Origin: Nematopogon swammerdamellus
Taxonomy: Eukaryota > Arthropoda > Insecta > Lepidoptera > Adelidae
Assembly (NCBI GenBank): GCA_946902875.1
Contig: OX336359.1
Location: forward strand, 744,001-808,000
Length of the DNA: 64,000 nucleotides
Direction: 5' to 3'
Shown here: in pieces, positions 20,626 to 32,600 of the stretch
Layout of the letters: the number at the start of each line of letters is the position of its first letter
Numbering within the stretch: position 1 is the stretch's first letter
Notes under the pieces: model-generated
What the model was told of the DNA's origin: nothing
The model's database searches: none
Seen by the model: the letters and a program-made list of their open reading frames with translations, nothing else
Made by a program: the position numbers and the translations under genes

Positions 20626-23586
20626 TGATTTATTTAATTAAATATGATAAATTAATCTCAATGGATAATTATAAATTGTAATAGCTTCTTATAAATCATC
20701 AATTGTTCTACGTTAACCTCCAACTGATATGAATATTGCCTTTACCTCCTAAGTGAATTGTGGGCCATTGAAGTTAGTATGTAGACTGGCCATAGTCATG
20801 TGTATGTGAAAGTGTATTCCTGCTTTGTTTAGTATTTCCTAACACAAGAATGACGTTCGAGCGGTGGTCGATAAGCTACAATTGCAATAATTTCCGCAGA
20901 GCTACTCCGATAGTCTCACTAGCCAACCTCTATGTCAGGTCGCTAATTTCGACTTTAGAATATTATAAGCTAGGCGGGCCCAACCTGCTTATTGGAAGAT
21001 ATGAATGGGTTAATCGTCAGACGGCTAACCCCGTGCGCAAATAATTAGATCCGCGAGATAACCCGCGGATTCAGGTCGGTTTCCCTTGGGTAAGTTTGAC
21101 CAGACATATATGTATTTTATGATTGTGAAGATTTAACACAGAGTGTTCTCACAATACCTTGTGTAATTGTCACTTAATTCAGTAGATAATGGTCTCGTAC
21201 TGGGTAGCATCCCATCAGGCGTTAGCCATGGCATATATGTGTGATCTACGACCTTATCTTCCATATACTACATCCACTGCAGTATTCCCACTGCTGAAAA
21301 GATTGAAATTGTAACCCGTCAATCTTGTTTTCAGTTAACCCCCAGTCAGTGTTGATTGTGCTGTGATATCGGCAATTGCAATTTATAAATATCAGTAGGG
21401 CTAATTAATTCAATTCAGATTCGAACCCAATCTATTCAACTATGTATAGGATTGATCAGATCTGCCAAATTGCGTTAAATTCGAATTTCAACAATTTATC
21501 AATTTCCTTCTATATATATCGAACCAAATGAACTATTAAAGGACCTGTAATCAAATTCAACAAATCTAGGCTAATAGGCCGTTCAATGTAATTTAATAAA
21601 TTACTGGTCTTTATGATTCAGGAGAGATTCTCTACTTCAGGGGTAGAATTGGAGGACTCAGCTAGTTAATTAAACAAGTTATGTGAACTGATATATCATT
21701 TATTTTCATAAGCCAGTTCAATATGATGTTACTTTAAATTCGCTCGTCTAACAATCTAAATTTTCCACGGAAGAAAAGACGAGCAGAAAAACTCCCGTGT
21801 CAATATTTTACACCACAAATTACAATGCACATTACTTATGGGAAAAGTGTAAGAACTATCTTAGCTGAGAATAATTATTACTCTAAAGAGGTAATGTTAA
21901 ATGAATTTCGTAGGTACACGACATCAATTAAACCAACATGAATATTCAACAATTAGGCGGGGTGAGATCGATCCACCGGTCATTTGCCAATATTTAGTGT
22001 TTAAACAAATAACGAAGCATACTGCTTCTATCTTAAATTAATTGAATCCAACGATTAATATATTTAAGTAATCCCATAAATTAATTGATAAATCATTCTA
22101 ATACACTGGCAAATGAATAATGTATCTCTTTAATTGCTATAGCGAATAGGTACTTAACTCTGGTTTATTCTGCTAACGCCTACGGCCACAACCGCTCACT
22201 GAGTTGAATTACGGATGATTTTACTTCACAGACAAACTAGGTTCAATTCAATTATCAATCACAATGCTGCTCTAATTTTTCAATTCAAGCGTACTCTGGA
22301 GGAGTGACTAATTATCTCAACGGTGCTTCCAAGACTGATGATCATCTCCCCTAGTCAAACAGTTTTATTGTCTAAAGCCACGCTTTGAACTCGCGCCAAC
22401 ATGATGTTTATCCGCGCCCCCTAGTGGCGTCACTTCTCAACTCCTACTCAAAATCGAACATTCCTAGTCCTTTCGCTAAGTAACCAGTAACAAACATCAA
22501 TTTCGCCCCCAAATCTCGTTAGAGGGCGCCCTATTCTTTACATTGTTTTGCCCGCTACTTATATAAATTACATATAGATGTCGCTGCATGTACCAATCTG
22601 GATAATATTCCTTATGTGACATAATGATATTTCTAATAAATCCTAAATCGTAAATATTCGCAGAATCAATTATGCTAGTATTACATTATGTTTATATAGT
22701 CCGTATTCTGTAAAAGTAAGTCTTAATTGTCGCTAGGTTACACGAATACATAATCATATACATTTCTGTAGGGTAGGGTCCATTGTTGACGCGCACGTTA
22801 ATGCTTGTATTTCTTTACACTGCATACGGCATTAATATTAATTAATGCAAGACTTATCACTGCGTAACACTGACACTTCGTTCGCGAGACGGTATGCCGA
22901 GATGGCACTCAGGCACGGCATCTGGGACCATCTTCTCTCATGGAATGGGCACGCCTCGGTACTCGCCGCAGACGGCTGGCAGCCGCACTCTGTCGTCATC
23001 TCCCGCTGCCGATCCGGCATCGGATCTCCAAGGGTCAGCCCTGGGCGCTGCGCTCCCACCAGCCCCATGCAGCTTCCTTGAGCGTGCTGCGAGAAGCGAG
23101 CAGCCGACCGGTTCGTGAGCGGGCACCCATTGCTCTTCCGCAGTCTCTCGTAGTTGTTGCCAGGTATCTGCAATTGATTTTCGTGGGCGCGTAATATCTA
23201 TTTTGTATCCTTAATGTATAACTAAACATACAAATTCTTTCCTTCATACATTTCTCGGGAGACGTTAAAATTGCTCCTTCGCACAGACGAGCGAGCACAT
23301 GTGGCCTGGCGTCGTCGCCCGGACGGTAAATTATGGCATTTTTTTGTCATGTCTACTCTGCTTCGAGACACCCTTCATTCTCGCTAAGTCGTCAATTAAT
23401 TATGCACGAGTGGATTTCTTAAAACTTGTATTCTCAAGTTAATTTATTAACTCGAAAGTGGGGTCTCAACATGTTTCCGGCGTACCCATGTTTATTTTAA
23501 AATAGAGCTCCGCGATGTGCGTGACAGGTCGCCAAAATTTATGGCATCACTCCCGAGAAGGACGCTGAGGGCTTCGGAACCCTACA
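20563..23586 (-). repeat. 5' LTR of the Gypsy element (3024 bp)
   Basis: Copy of 11558-14580. The only difference I noticed is a T run of 31 instead of 30 (20593-20623). It abuts the ATCG target duplication at 23587-23590. Confidence 0.95.
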
Positions 23587-23917
23587 ATCGTTAAGAATGA
23601 ATTCATCGACCATCTCTTTGAATTCGACTCTGTAAATCATGCGACAGACCAGTTCGACTATTATCCTTGCGGCAGCGCGCGCACGACGCCGACATTCGAA
23701 GAACCGCGATAGGCTTGTGCGAATGCAGATTGTCATTGTTCTTGGCCAAGAAGTAAATTCATCCCTGTGACTATGAACGCACTACTTAATTATGATGTTG
23801 AACAATTATTGCTAAAACTTTGTAAATGTTTCCCTGTCGTACAAGTATGTAAATCCAGTGAATGTTAGGATTATGTTCAGAAATGTTAGCGCCTTTCTCG
23901 ACATGTTTGCGGTTTGT

Positions 23918-24200
23918 AAGAATATTGAATGCGCCAATCAGGTGGTCGAGTGATATTTTTATAATAAACTACAGTGTTGAATATTTTAGCACTTAAGTAC
24001 CTTTAGGTGAAATGAGTGGCAATTTTTCATTGTTGATTTTAGAATTTTCGAATAATTTGCTTGTAGTTTCTTAGAATATTGAGTGCGCCAATCGGGTTTC
24101 TTCGTGCGATATTTTTTGTTATGACTGAAATGTTGAATTTTTTAGCACCCAAGTACAATTTAAGGTAAGAAAATAGGTTAGTTGGTTTCACTCTTCTCAC
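23918..24200 (-). repeat. Two tandem copies of the C-type upstream region
   Basis: Copy 1 (23918-24013) sits directly above pseudogene P exon 1. Copy 2 (24068-24180) has no exon 1 beneath it. Both resemble 61765-61880 above gene C. This is a local tandem duplication of about 150-165 bp that carried promoter-side sequence only. Confidence 0.6.
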
Positions 24201-24892
24201 ACATTCAAACTCTAAATTTTCTAATAATTTGATTTGCATCTTTTATCACTTTATTTATTTTGTATTTTTTAAAAAAGGTCTAATTCGTAGTACCTGTAAC
24301 CGAGGAATATTATCAGAGTGGAAGAGGCGGCAGAGGTGTGTTGGGATCGCGGCACGTAGAGAACATTTTTGTCTATGCCTACCCCACTGGGAAACAGGCG
24401 TGACGGTATGTATGTATTTTATCAGTAATTCCGGTCAGAGAAAATATCCCGAGGAAATAATATTTTTTACGGAACCAGACATGGTTGGCTATCAGCTATA
24501 ATATTACCTACCACACCCGTGATGACAGCCCTTCACAACTTGTTCCTGTCGTTTCTTGGTGTCGTGTCTTGCTTCCCCTTAGCTGTGCCAATACTGAACT
24601 GGGCAGAAAACACGGACTATTTTATAGCCGTTTGGACGTCCATCAAGTGCAGTAAATCCTGACGAACATGTACAATAACATGCAAATGCTTTGTTTTGTA
24701 GGTACAAGAAAAGTGAAAGAAATTGCATATAGAATATTTCTTTATTCCTTTAAATTGCATCCTGATAAATTCTAAATTCTTGACTGTAAAACATTCATCC
24801 ACACTAGAATTACGTATTGTTTTTTTTACATAAGTAAAGCAACTGCACAAAATCATTCACAATACAAGTTTCAAAGCAGCTACTTTAAGGAA

Positions 24893-25405
24893 AGGAGAAC
24901 TTTCTTCACCAGGATAGTTTTAAGTGATGGATGCCGACAAGGCGCTCCTCTGGGTCCTCTGTTGTTCCCCCAGATCCCCTCCCCTCCCCTGTAAATTTGA
25001 GTTTTGAAGTGTGTAATAATGAGAACAATATTCATTTATTTCCACTTTCAAAGAAACATTTTGTCACGCAAAATGTTTGTTATGATTTACTAAATGCGAC
25101 TCTTCAAATGTCCGAAGATTGACTGAAATAAATCACTTTAAGAAATTAGTTACGGAGATTAGCCACTGCACTTTACAGGGGATGTTTGTTTGTGTTAAAT
25201 GTATGATTTTATATATATACTATACACATTTTATGTATGCCTTGCATAACGTCACGCCTGTATATTATTGGGATAGGCAAAGCTTCATTTCTTTCTGTTC
25301 ATTTCTTAATGTTAGTAGCTAATTTAAGTCAAGGAGAACTTTCTTTACTGGGATATTTATAAGTGATGGATGCCGGCAAGGATCTCCTCTGGGTTCGCAG
25401 AAATT
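24893..25405 (+). pseudogene. Two fragments of a LINE RT catalytic region
   Basis: 24902-24970 encodes FTRIVLSDGCRQGAPLGPLL and 25345-25400 encodes FTGIFISDGCRQGSPLG, both the QGxxLGP reverse transcriptase motif. The two are about 440 bp apart with no RT sequence between them, so this is a broken duplicate. Confidence 0.6.
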
Positions 25406-25578
25406 GAAAAGAGCAATGGTTCCAGTATGAGAGTGTGAGAGCCTTGAGAAATTCCCATAGAAATCGATTCTCACCCTGACTATTGACATGACAAACCTGC
25501 GTTCTGTTCCTGAAATATGATTTTCAAAGATGAACATCTTTATCCATCACACCATTATAATCCAATTTCATTCTTGGC

Positions 25579-25948
25579 GCGCGGCGGGTGGCCGAGTGGT
25601 TTGGGCATTGGCTTCATGCGAGAGGTCCGAGGTTTGAATCCGGTCGGCGTGTAGCAATGAGTTTTTTCTGACGAAAAAATGTACATGCATACCTACACCT
25701 GCTGCTTTTCTTGCCCCTAACTAGGTGGTAGACTCAAATTGTAGCCGACTGGGTTGATAACACCGTACTGGATGTAAGATGGCCGCATAGCACCCTCGGT
25801 TGTGTTCTCCTCTAGTCCAGTATAGCCAGCAATCCAGGGAAGTCTCCGGTCAGGCACGTACCTTCTCGGAGGTGATATTGGCTGGTCGGAGCATGCGCTT
25901 TGGCCCCTCCGAATCAGTCACCCATACCGGATTACATAAAAAAAAATT
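25579..25948 (+). mobile_element. tRNA-headed SINE
   Basis: Full-length plus-strand copy: gcggcgggtggccgagtggt at 25581, B box ggtttgaatccgg at about 25631-25643, body, terminal attacataaaaaaaaa at 25931-25946. Confidence 0.83.
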
Positions 25949-26129
25949 GCCATTATGTTCTTTATTTTTTATTAATTATCCATAGACAGTACACGGCACT
26001 CGGATTCATCATATTTTAACATTTAACATTTAGCAAAATGGCCTTGCGAAATCCAAATTGTTTATAGTTAGAAATATTACTATTTCAATCACACAGCTAA
26101 GGATAAAATGTATATATAATGAATTATAT

Positions 26130-26346
26130 TTATTAAACTAGCTGTGCCCGCGGCTCCGCCCGCTCTCATATTTCACTTCACTGCTAACCTCATAAGCCAT
26201 TTAGCGTGATAGTAAGTAGCCTATAGTTGATGGGAAGAATCAAGCTATCCGTAGATTTTTTTTTTATTAAAATCGGTTTAGTGGTTCTCGAGTTATAAGC
26301 GGACAGACAGACACTCAGACAGAAAGCAGACGTTGGATTTTATTAT

Positions 26347-26412
<66 letters not shown>
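26130..26412 (+). repeat. Repeat tail ending in a (TA)n microsatellite
   Basis: gtgcccgcggctccgcccgc, agtggttctcgagttat and agacagacactcagacag mark the 3' part of a common insect repeat. (TA)n runs from about 26347 to 26411. Lies between pseudogene P's upstream copies and gene B exon 7. Confidence 0.7.
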
Positions 26413-26414
<2 letters not shown>

Positions 26415-26600
26415 AAGGATAAGGATGTATACATTGAAAAGGTACCTATTACTTACAACATATATACGTTTAATAAAATAGGTTCTATGCAGGTTGTGAT
26501 TTGTATACTTTATTACATTATTTATACCTAAAAATATTATTACAAAACTTTACGTAATCTGTTTCTTTCAAACGTTTTAATACAGCATAAACCAATAAAT

Positions 26601-29600
26601 TTATTTTTCAGTGACGGACAACAGCATTGTGAAGTAAGACATCGAACTTCTCAGGAACTGAAAGTAAATTATACAAATTGTATTAATTGATTGTGCAGGT
26701 GACGGGTGCAGCCTGCAGGTGGTGTAGACAACCATTATGACATGACACATTGTATCGGACTGGGATGCTACCACCACCGCACTGGACGAAAGATGACTAC
26801 ATACATAGCAGCTTTGCCTGTGTTCTCCTCTAGTTCAGTATAGCCAGCAATCCAATTATTTATTTTTTACTATTTCTTTATTCTTTATTTTATCATCCAC
26901 AGACAGTACACTGCACTCGGATTCGTCATAAATATTTTAACATTTTAAAATTTAGAATTTTGCCATGTCTATTATCACAGCGAAGAAGAACTGTCAAGAA
27001 AGTTCAGTGAACACTTTTATTTTTAACCCCCGACAAAAAAAGAGGGGTGTATGCCACAGTCAGTCACACCCGTACGGGTGTCTGGCTGTGGCATCGTAGC
27101 TCCCAAATGGATGGACGGATTTGAATATGTATGTTTTTTTTATTTGAAAGCTGGTATAATCTGGATGGTTGTAAGCTATGTTTGTAATCAAGTAATCAAG
27201 TAATTAAGTAATAAAAAAATTAATTTATCTTAAAAAGTGGACCGATTTGCATGCGGTTTTTTTTTAAAAGCTTGAAATAAAAGTTAAATTTCTAATTTAA
27301 AAAAACTACGATCTTTAAAAAGTAAAAAATAAAATCCGTTTACTTGCTTAAAGGAGTCGGGGGACTCCTAGGTAAATAAAATGTACTCGTAAAAACTCAA
27401 GAGCTGCGCGGGTATTTACTTAGCGGTCCCCCGAATCCTTTAAGTAAGTAAACGGAAATTATTTTTGACTTTTTAAGGGTCGGAGGATTTTTAAATTTGT
27501 AATTTTTAAAATAGAATGTATCTGGTATGGCACCTACTCGGAGGTTTTAATATATTATTCTTTAATCATTCTGACTCAGCCACACATTATGTATATAATC
27601 TCATATGAATTAATATGAATATCCGTGAACAAAATATTACTGAGTAAAATTTGTGAATTCTTACAACTAACCGTTCCAAATGTAGCATAGGAGAGGTCTA
27701 TGGAGCCGAATATGTACATAGTGATGGGACGCTGGAGCGCTACTTGGAATATCTTGATGCTGGAGCGGTGTCGGCGTCCGTGCAGCCACCAGCGCCCTCC
27801 CACGCAGATCTGGAGACGTCCCGACTGGAACACACACCTCATGGTTCATATCTTATAGTAGACTGGAAGAAATCATTGATATAATAACAAGCCCGCTCTG
27901 TTGTCGGATTGGTTCGCTGAGTGTACCCGACAACTAACGTCGCACACGGGTGCATTACTTGTGTGCGGTGGATGGGAGGTAATTTATACCGTCAGATACC
28001 AGAAGGGGGTTCCAGGCATTGGCGTATGTCGGTGATACTACCGGTATTAGATATTATATTTAGTTGCAGCCCACGACACATTGAGGCTTTTGAGATCAAA
28101 TTCCTGGAGGGCTTATAACAATAGTCTTTATTCTTTATCACCTTACTACCTAGATTTTTCTGGTCACTGTAACGAGGTTTGGGCTTGAATAAATAAATAA
28201 ATAATTGTATAATTAAATTAAACACAGTAGCATGTTGACGATCAAGGTTCTAGACACAGTAGTTCACTAATAAAGCCGAGTGTATGTGTGTTTGTCACTA
28301 CGCTTCATATACGATACATAATAATAATAAAATTTATGTAAAATTTTCAATATGTGAAATAAAGGACATAATAATTTGTTGGTCCATTTGTTTTTGTATT
28401 AATTTTAGATTTTAAGTTTGTAAATATTATAAAAAAAATGTGTAAATAAATGGATAAGTGGCCCGTCGACTCGACGATCGTTGTGCCCATAGTCGTTTCG
28501 GCGCATGGGCTGATAGCGAAGAGCCTCGACGACCACCTTGAGAGGCTCTCGCTGAGTGGTTGGGTAAAGGGCCAGATCCAGAAGGCAGCCCTGCTCGACA
28601 CTGCACGCATCGTCCGGAGGTTCCTCTCTTTGGGACCCGACCATCGGTAGCCTGGGACCGCCCCGCCGCCGGTGGTGGAAACTCCGTTTGTTTTTTAAAC
28701 GGTTTTATTTAGCTTGACTCCGTATATTTGTTTGTTTCTATCTTTGTTTCAAATCTTGCGACAACTTTTTCAACTACTTCTACTGAACCGATTTTTATGA
28801 AACTTTGCACACACATTGAGTTCTCGTGACAATATAATATTGTGATAATTTCAACTTGGTAACGAGGGTCTGATGATGGAGTCAGGAGGTGGACAGTGGA
28901 ACTCTTCAACCGTTACTAGTAGTCCCCTCGAGTTTGGGCTCATTTGGTTAGTTTGGACGAGTGTCCCATACTTCTACCAATACACTTGGTGACGAGGGTC
29001 TGATGATGGAGTCAGAAGGTGTACAGTGGAACTCTTCAACCGTTACTAGTAACCCCCTCGAGTTTGGGCTCATTTGGTTGGTTTGGACGAGTGTCCCATA
29101 CTTCTACCAATACACTTGGTGACGAGGGTCTGGTGATGGAGTCAGGAGGTGTACAGTGGAACTCTTCAACCGTTAGTAGTAACCCCCTCGAGTTTGGGCT
29201 CATTTGGTTGGTTTGGACAAGTGTCCCATACTTCTACCAATACACTTGGTGACGAGGGTCTGATGATGGAGTCAGGAGGTGTACAGTGGAACTCTTCAAC
29301 CGTTACTAGTAACCGCCTCGAGTTTGGGCTCATTTGGTTTGTTTGGACGAGTGTCCCATACTTCTACCAATACACTTGGTGACGAGGGTCTGATGATGGA
29401 GTCAGGAGGTGGACAGTGGAACTCTTCAACCGTTACTAGTAACCCCCTCGAGTTTGGGCTCATTTGGTTGGTTTGGACGAGTGTCCCATACTTCTACTAA
29501 TACACTTGGTGATGAGGGTCTGATGATGGAGTCAGGAGGTGTACAGTGGAACTCTTCAACCGTTACTAGTAAGTAGTAACCCCTTCGAGTTTGGGCTCAT

Positions 29601-32600
29601 ATGGTTGGTTTGGACGAGTGTCCGATACTTCTACCAATACACTTGGTGACGAGGGTCTGATGATGGAGTCAGGAGGTGGACAGTAGAACTCTTCAACCGT
29701 TACTAGTAACCCCCTCGAGTTTGGGCTCATATGGTCGGTTTGGACAAGTGTCCCATACTTCTACCAATACACTTGGTGACAAGGGTCTGATGATGGAGTC
29801 AGGAGGTGTACAGTGAAACTCTTCAACCGTTACTAGTAACGCCCTCGAGTTTGGGCTCATTTGGTTTGTTGGGACGAGTGTCCCATACTTCTACCAATAC
29901 ACTTGGTGACGAGGGTCTGATGATGGAGTCAGGAGGTGGACAGTGGAACTCTTCAACCGTTACTAGTAACTCCATCGAGTTTGGGCTCATTTGGTTGGTT
30001 TGGACGAGTGTCCCATACTTCTACCAATACACTTGGTGACGAGGGTCTGATGATGGAGTCAGCAGGTGTACAGTAGAACTCTTCAACCGTTACTAGTAAC
30101 GCCCTCGAGTTTGGGCTCATTTGGTTTGTTGGGACGAGTGTCCCATACTTCTACCAATACACTTGGTGACGAGGGTCTGATGATGAAGTCAGGAGGTGGA
30201 CAGTGGAACTCTTCAACCGTTACTAGTAACCCCCTCGAGTTTGGGCTCATTTGGTTGGTTTGGACGAGTGTCCCATACTTCTACCAATACACTTGGTGGC
30301 GAGGATCTGATGATGGAATCAGCAGGTGTACAGTAGAACTCTTCAACCGTTACTAGTAACCCTCTCGAGTTTGGGCTCATTTGGTTTGGTTTGGACGAGT
30401 GTCCCATACTTGTCGAACGCAAATGTATGAAACAGACATACCATCTGTTCAAATTGATTTTGAAAGGAGTTTCCAGCAAATTTAAATTATGGAACAGCTG
30501 AGAGACGGATGTTACCGATAATTTTGTCATGGGCCTCCACTGTCCATAAAATGCAGGGCAGACCTGTTGACCATGCTGTCGTGTATTTGGGCTCCAGACT
30601 ATTTGAGGAGGGTCAAGCGTATGTTGCATTGAGTAGCGTAAAGTCTTTAGAAGGGCTATGTATTGAGGAGCTTGATTGTGAGAAATTGACAGGTAAGAAA
30701 CCGAGTAACAAAGATGCAATGAGAGAGTTGGAAAGGATGAGAAGTTTGCGTAATGAATGATACGAGCCAAAAATCAAACTAAAAACGAGTAAATAAAAAA
30801 ATGGGTAAAAAAACTTTTAAGTTAAACGGTTTTATTAAAAAAAAAACTAGACAAAAAATCAGCTGTATAAAAAACTAGAAAATAATAGGGACACAAGCCT
30901 GGGCCTTCTTAAGATTTTACTTCTGGGTAAGAAATCGTGCAATACTAGCGTGCTGTCTTCTCATGTCGGATGCCAAAGGGCACATTGTGTCGCTGCGTCA
31001 GCGGAATAAGTAATAAATTGAGACTTTTAACAGACTAATATAAAAACGTGGGACGTATAATATGCGTAATAACATCCGCCCCACGTTTTTATATTAGTCT
31101 GTTAAAAGTCTCAATTTATTACTTATTCCGCTGACGCAGCGACACAATGTGCCCTTTGGCATCCGACATGAGAAGACAGCACGCTAGTTTTGCACGATTT
31201 CTTACCCAGAAGTAAAATCTTAAGAAGGCCCAGGCTTGTGTCCCTATTATTTTCTAGTTTTTTATACAGCTGATTTTTTGTCTAGTTTTTTTTTTTAATA
31301 AAACCGTTTAACTTAAAAGTTTTTTTACCCATTTTTTTTTATATTCATTTTAGGTTTTAATTTAAAAAAAAAATGTTAAATTTGTATAAAAATAAATGTG
31401 GAAATAAATGGATAATAATAATAATAAAAAGAATAAAAGCTGTCAGACTGACAGGGTGTAAAAATTTTCTCCGGAAAAATGAAAATTTTATAAAACTAGT
31501 CGTCGACAGCCTCGGCAGCGGAATACCGGCGACACCGCCTCAGCGTTTCACCACCCCGCTGTGTCAGAGGAGGGACCAGTGATGCAACGCGTCCGAGTCA
31601 ACAGCGCCTCTCCCGAGGCCTCGCCCTCCTCGCGGTGTGGCCGGAGGATCCAGTGACAAGACCTGCCGCTTCTTTCAACACCAGCAGCGCACACAATCCA
31701 CCACGGTTTGCTACTCCATCGCCCGCGTCTGCCGGTGAGGGTGGCGAACCAGGGACGCGCCCCGCCACACCAGCTACGACGGGACGAAGTCCGCCGCCAC
31801 CGGTTAGCTTGGGGCTATCGCGGCCCTGTGTCCCGCCCGCTTGCAGCCTCCGCTACCGGTGCAGCGCCGTGCGCCACAGCGACGCACGCAAGAGGCCTTT
31901 CAAGTATAGAAGAGCTGCGTGACGTCGCCCCGCAGCCCGGCGGATACGGAGCTCTCCGAGATGGGGGTGGTGGTGGCCTACGTGTCTAGTACCACCACCT
32001 ATCGCTCGTAGCTTGCCTCGCGTCGTCTCGGAGAGCTCCGTAGCCACGGCCTGCACCCGCCGGCGTGCTTGGAGGCCTGCCTCCCGCCGCCGGCGGATAT
32101 TTACCGTTTTTATTTAGATTTTTATTAATTTTGTATATTTTTATAAGTTTTTGTATAATATTATAAAATATGTAAAATTAATATAAATATGGTAAAAATG
32201 TGAAAATAAATAATAATAACGTTTATTTTCAGGTACAAGTCCCACACATTATATAAAAAATATGTACATCATAATCCCGGTGATGGAATATTGTAGCCAC
32301 ATTTGGAAAGCCAGCCCCTAGTATCTGTTGGCGTACTTGGATTTAATACAGCGCCGAGCCGTCCGTCTGGTGGGAGACCCGTAACTGACTGATGCTCTGG
32401 AGTCTCTCAGTCGCAGACGATTTGTAGGGTAACTTAGTCTGTTCTACAGGTACTATCATGGACTCTGCTCGGAGGAACTTGCTTCCCTTATTTCTTACCA
32501 TCCAACCTATCTTTGCAACACTCGCCGCAGAGAAATTGAGCACCCTTTTGTTGTTGACATTGGGCTTTTGAAAACCTATCGGTTCTCAAAATCGTTTCTT

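Larger units (their letters stand above)
11558..23586 (-). mobile_element. Complete Ty3/Gypsy LTR retrotransposon with 3-kb LTRs
   Basis: 12.03-kb element on the minus strand: 5' LTR 20563-23586, PBS, gag, pol (PR-RT-RNaseH-IN), PPT, 3' LTR 11558-14580. The LTRs begin TG and end CA in element orientation, and ATCG is duplicated at both flanks (11554-11557 and 23587-23590). The uninterrupted target can be seen in the gene C paralogue at about 61440-61446. There is no third ORF between pol and the PPT, so no env. The LTRs look identical except for one T in a homopolymer, indicating a very recent insertion and probable competence. Confidence 0.95.
11336..23904 (-). pseudogene. C-type odorant receptor exon 1, broken and split by a Gypsy element (pseudogene P)
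   Basis: Exon 1 of a gene C paralogue survives in two pieces, 23904-23587 and 11557-11336, separated by the Gypsy insertion at 11558-23586. It starts MSRKALTFLN as in C, but a stop replaces the conserved Trp (TTT TAG CAA for TTT TGG CAA) after about 30 codons. Further indels and substitutions follow near 23640-23790. At the far end the exon-1 donor is lost: the plus strand reads actttcg where C has acttacg, so GTAAG became GAAAG. No exons 2-7 were found below 11336; instead the sequence runs into spacer (LINE and SINE debris) that lies downstream of gene C in the other unit. The gene was therefore already dead or was truncated independently of the Gypsy insertion. Confidence 0.85.

Noticed and set aside
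25319..25537. Additional odorant receptor exon upstream of gene B's 3' end
   Set aside because: No match to any of the seven exon types; the neighbouring SDGCRQG motif shows LINE sequence instead.
29019..30356. Family of overlapping 77-residue proteins
   Set aside because: They repeat every 130 bp because of the tandem array and shift frame between units; no independent coding evidence.
28860..30410. CRISPR array
   Set aside because: Eukaryotic locus; the units are contiguous 130-bp repeats without unique spacers, and no cas genes are present.
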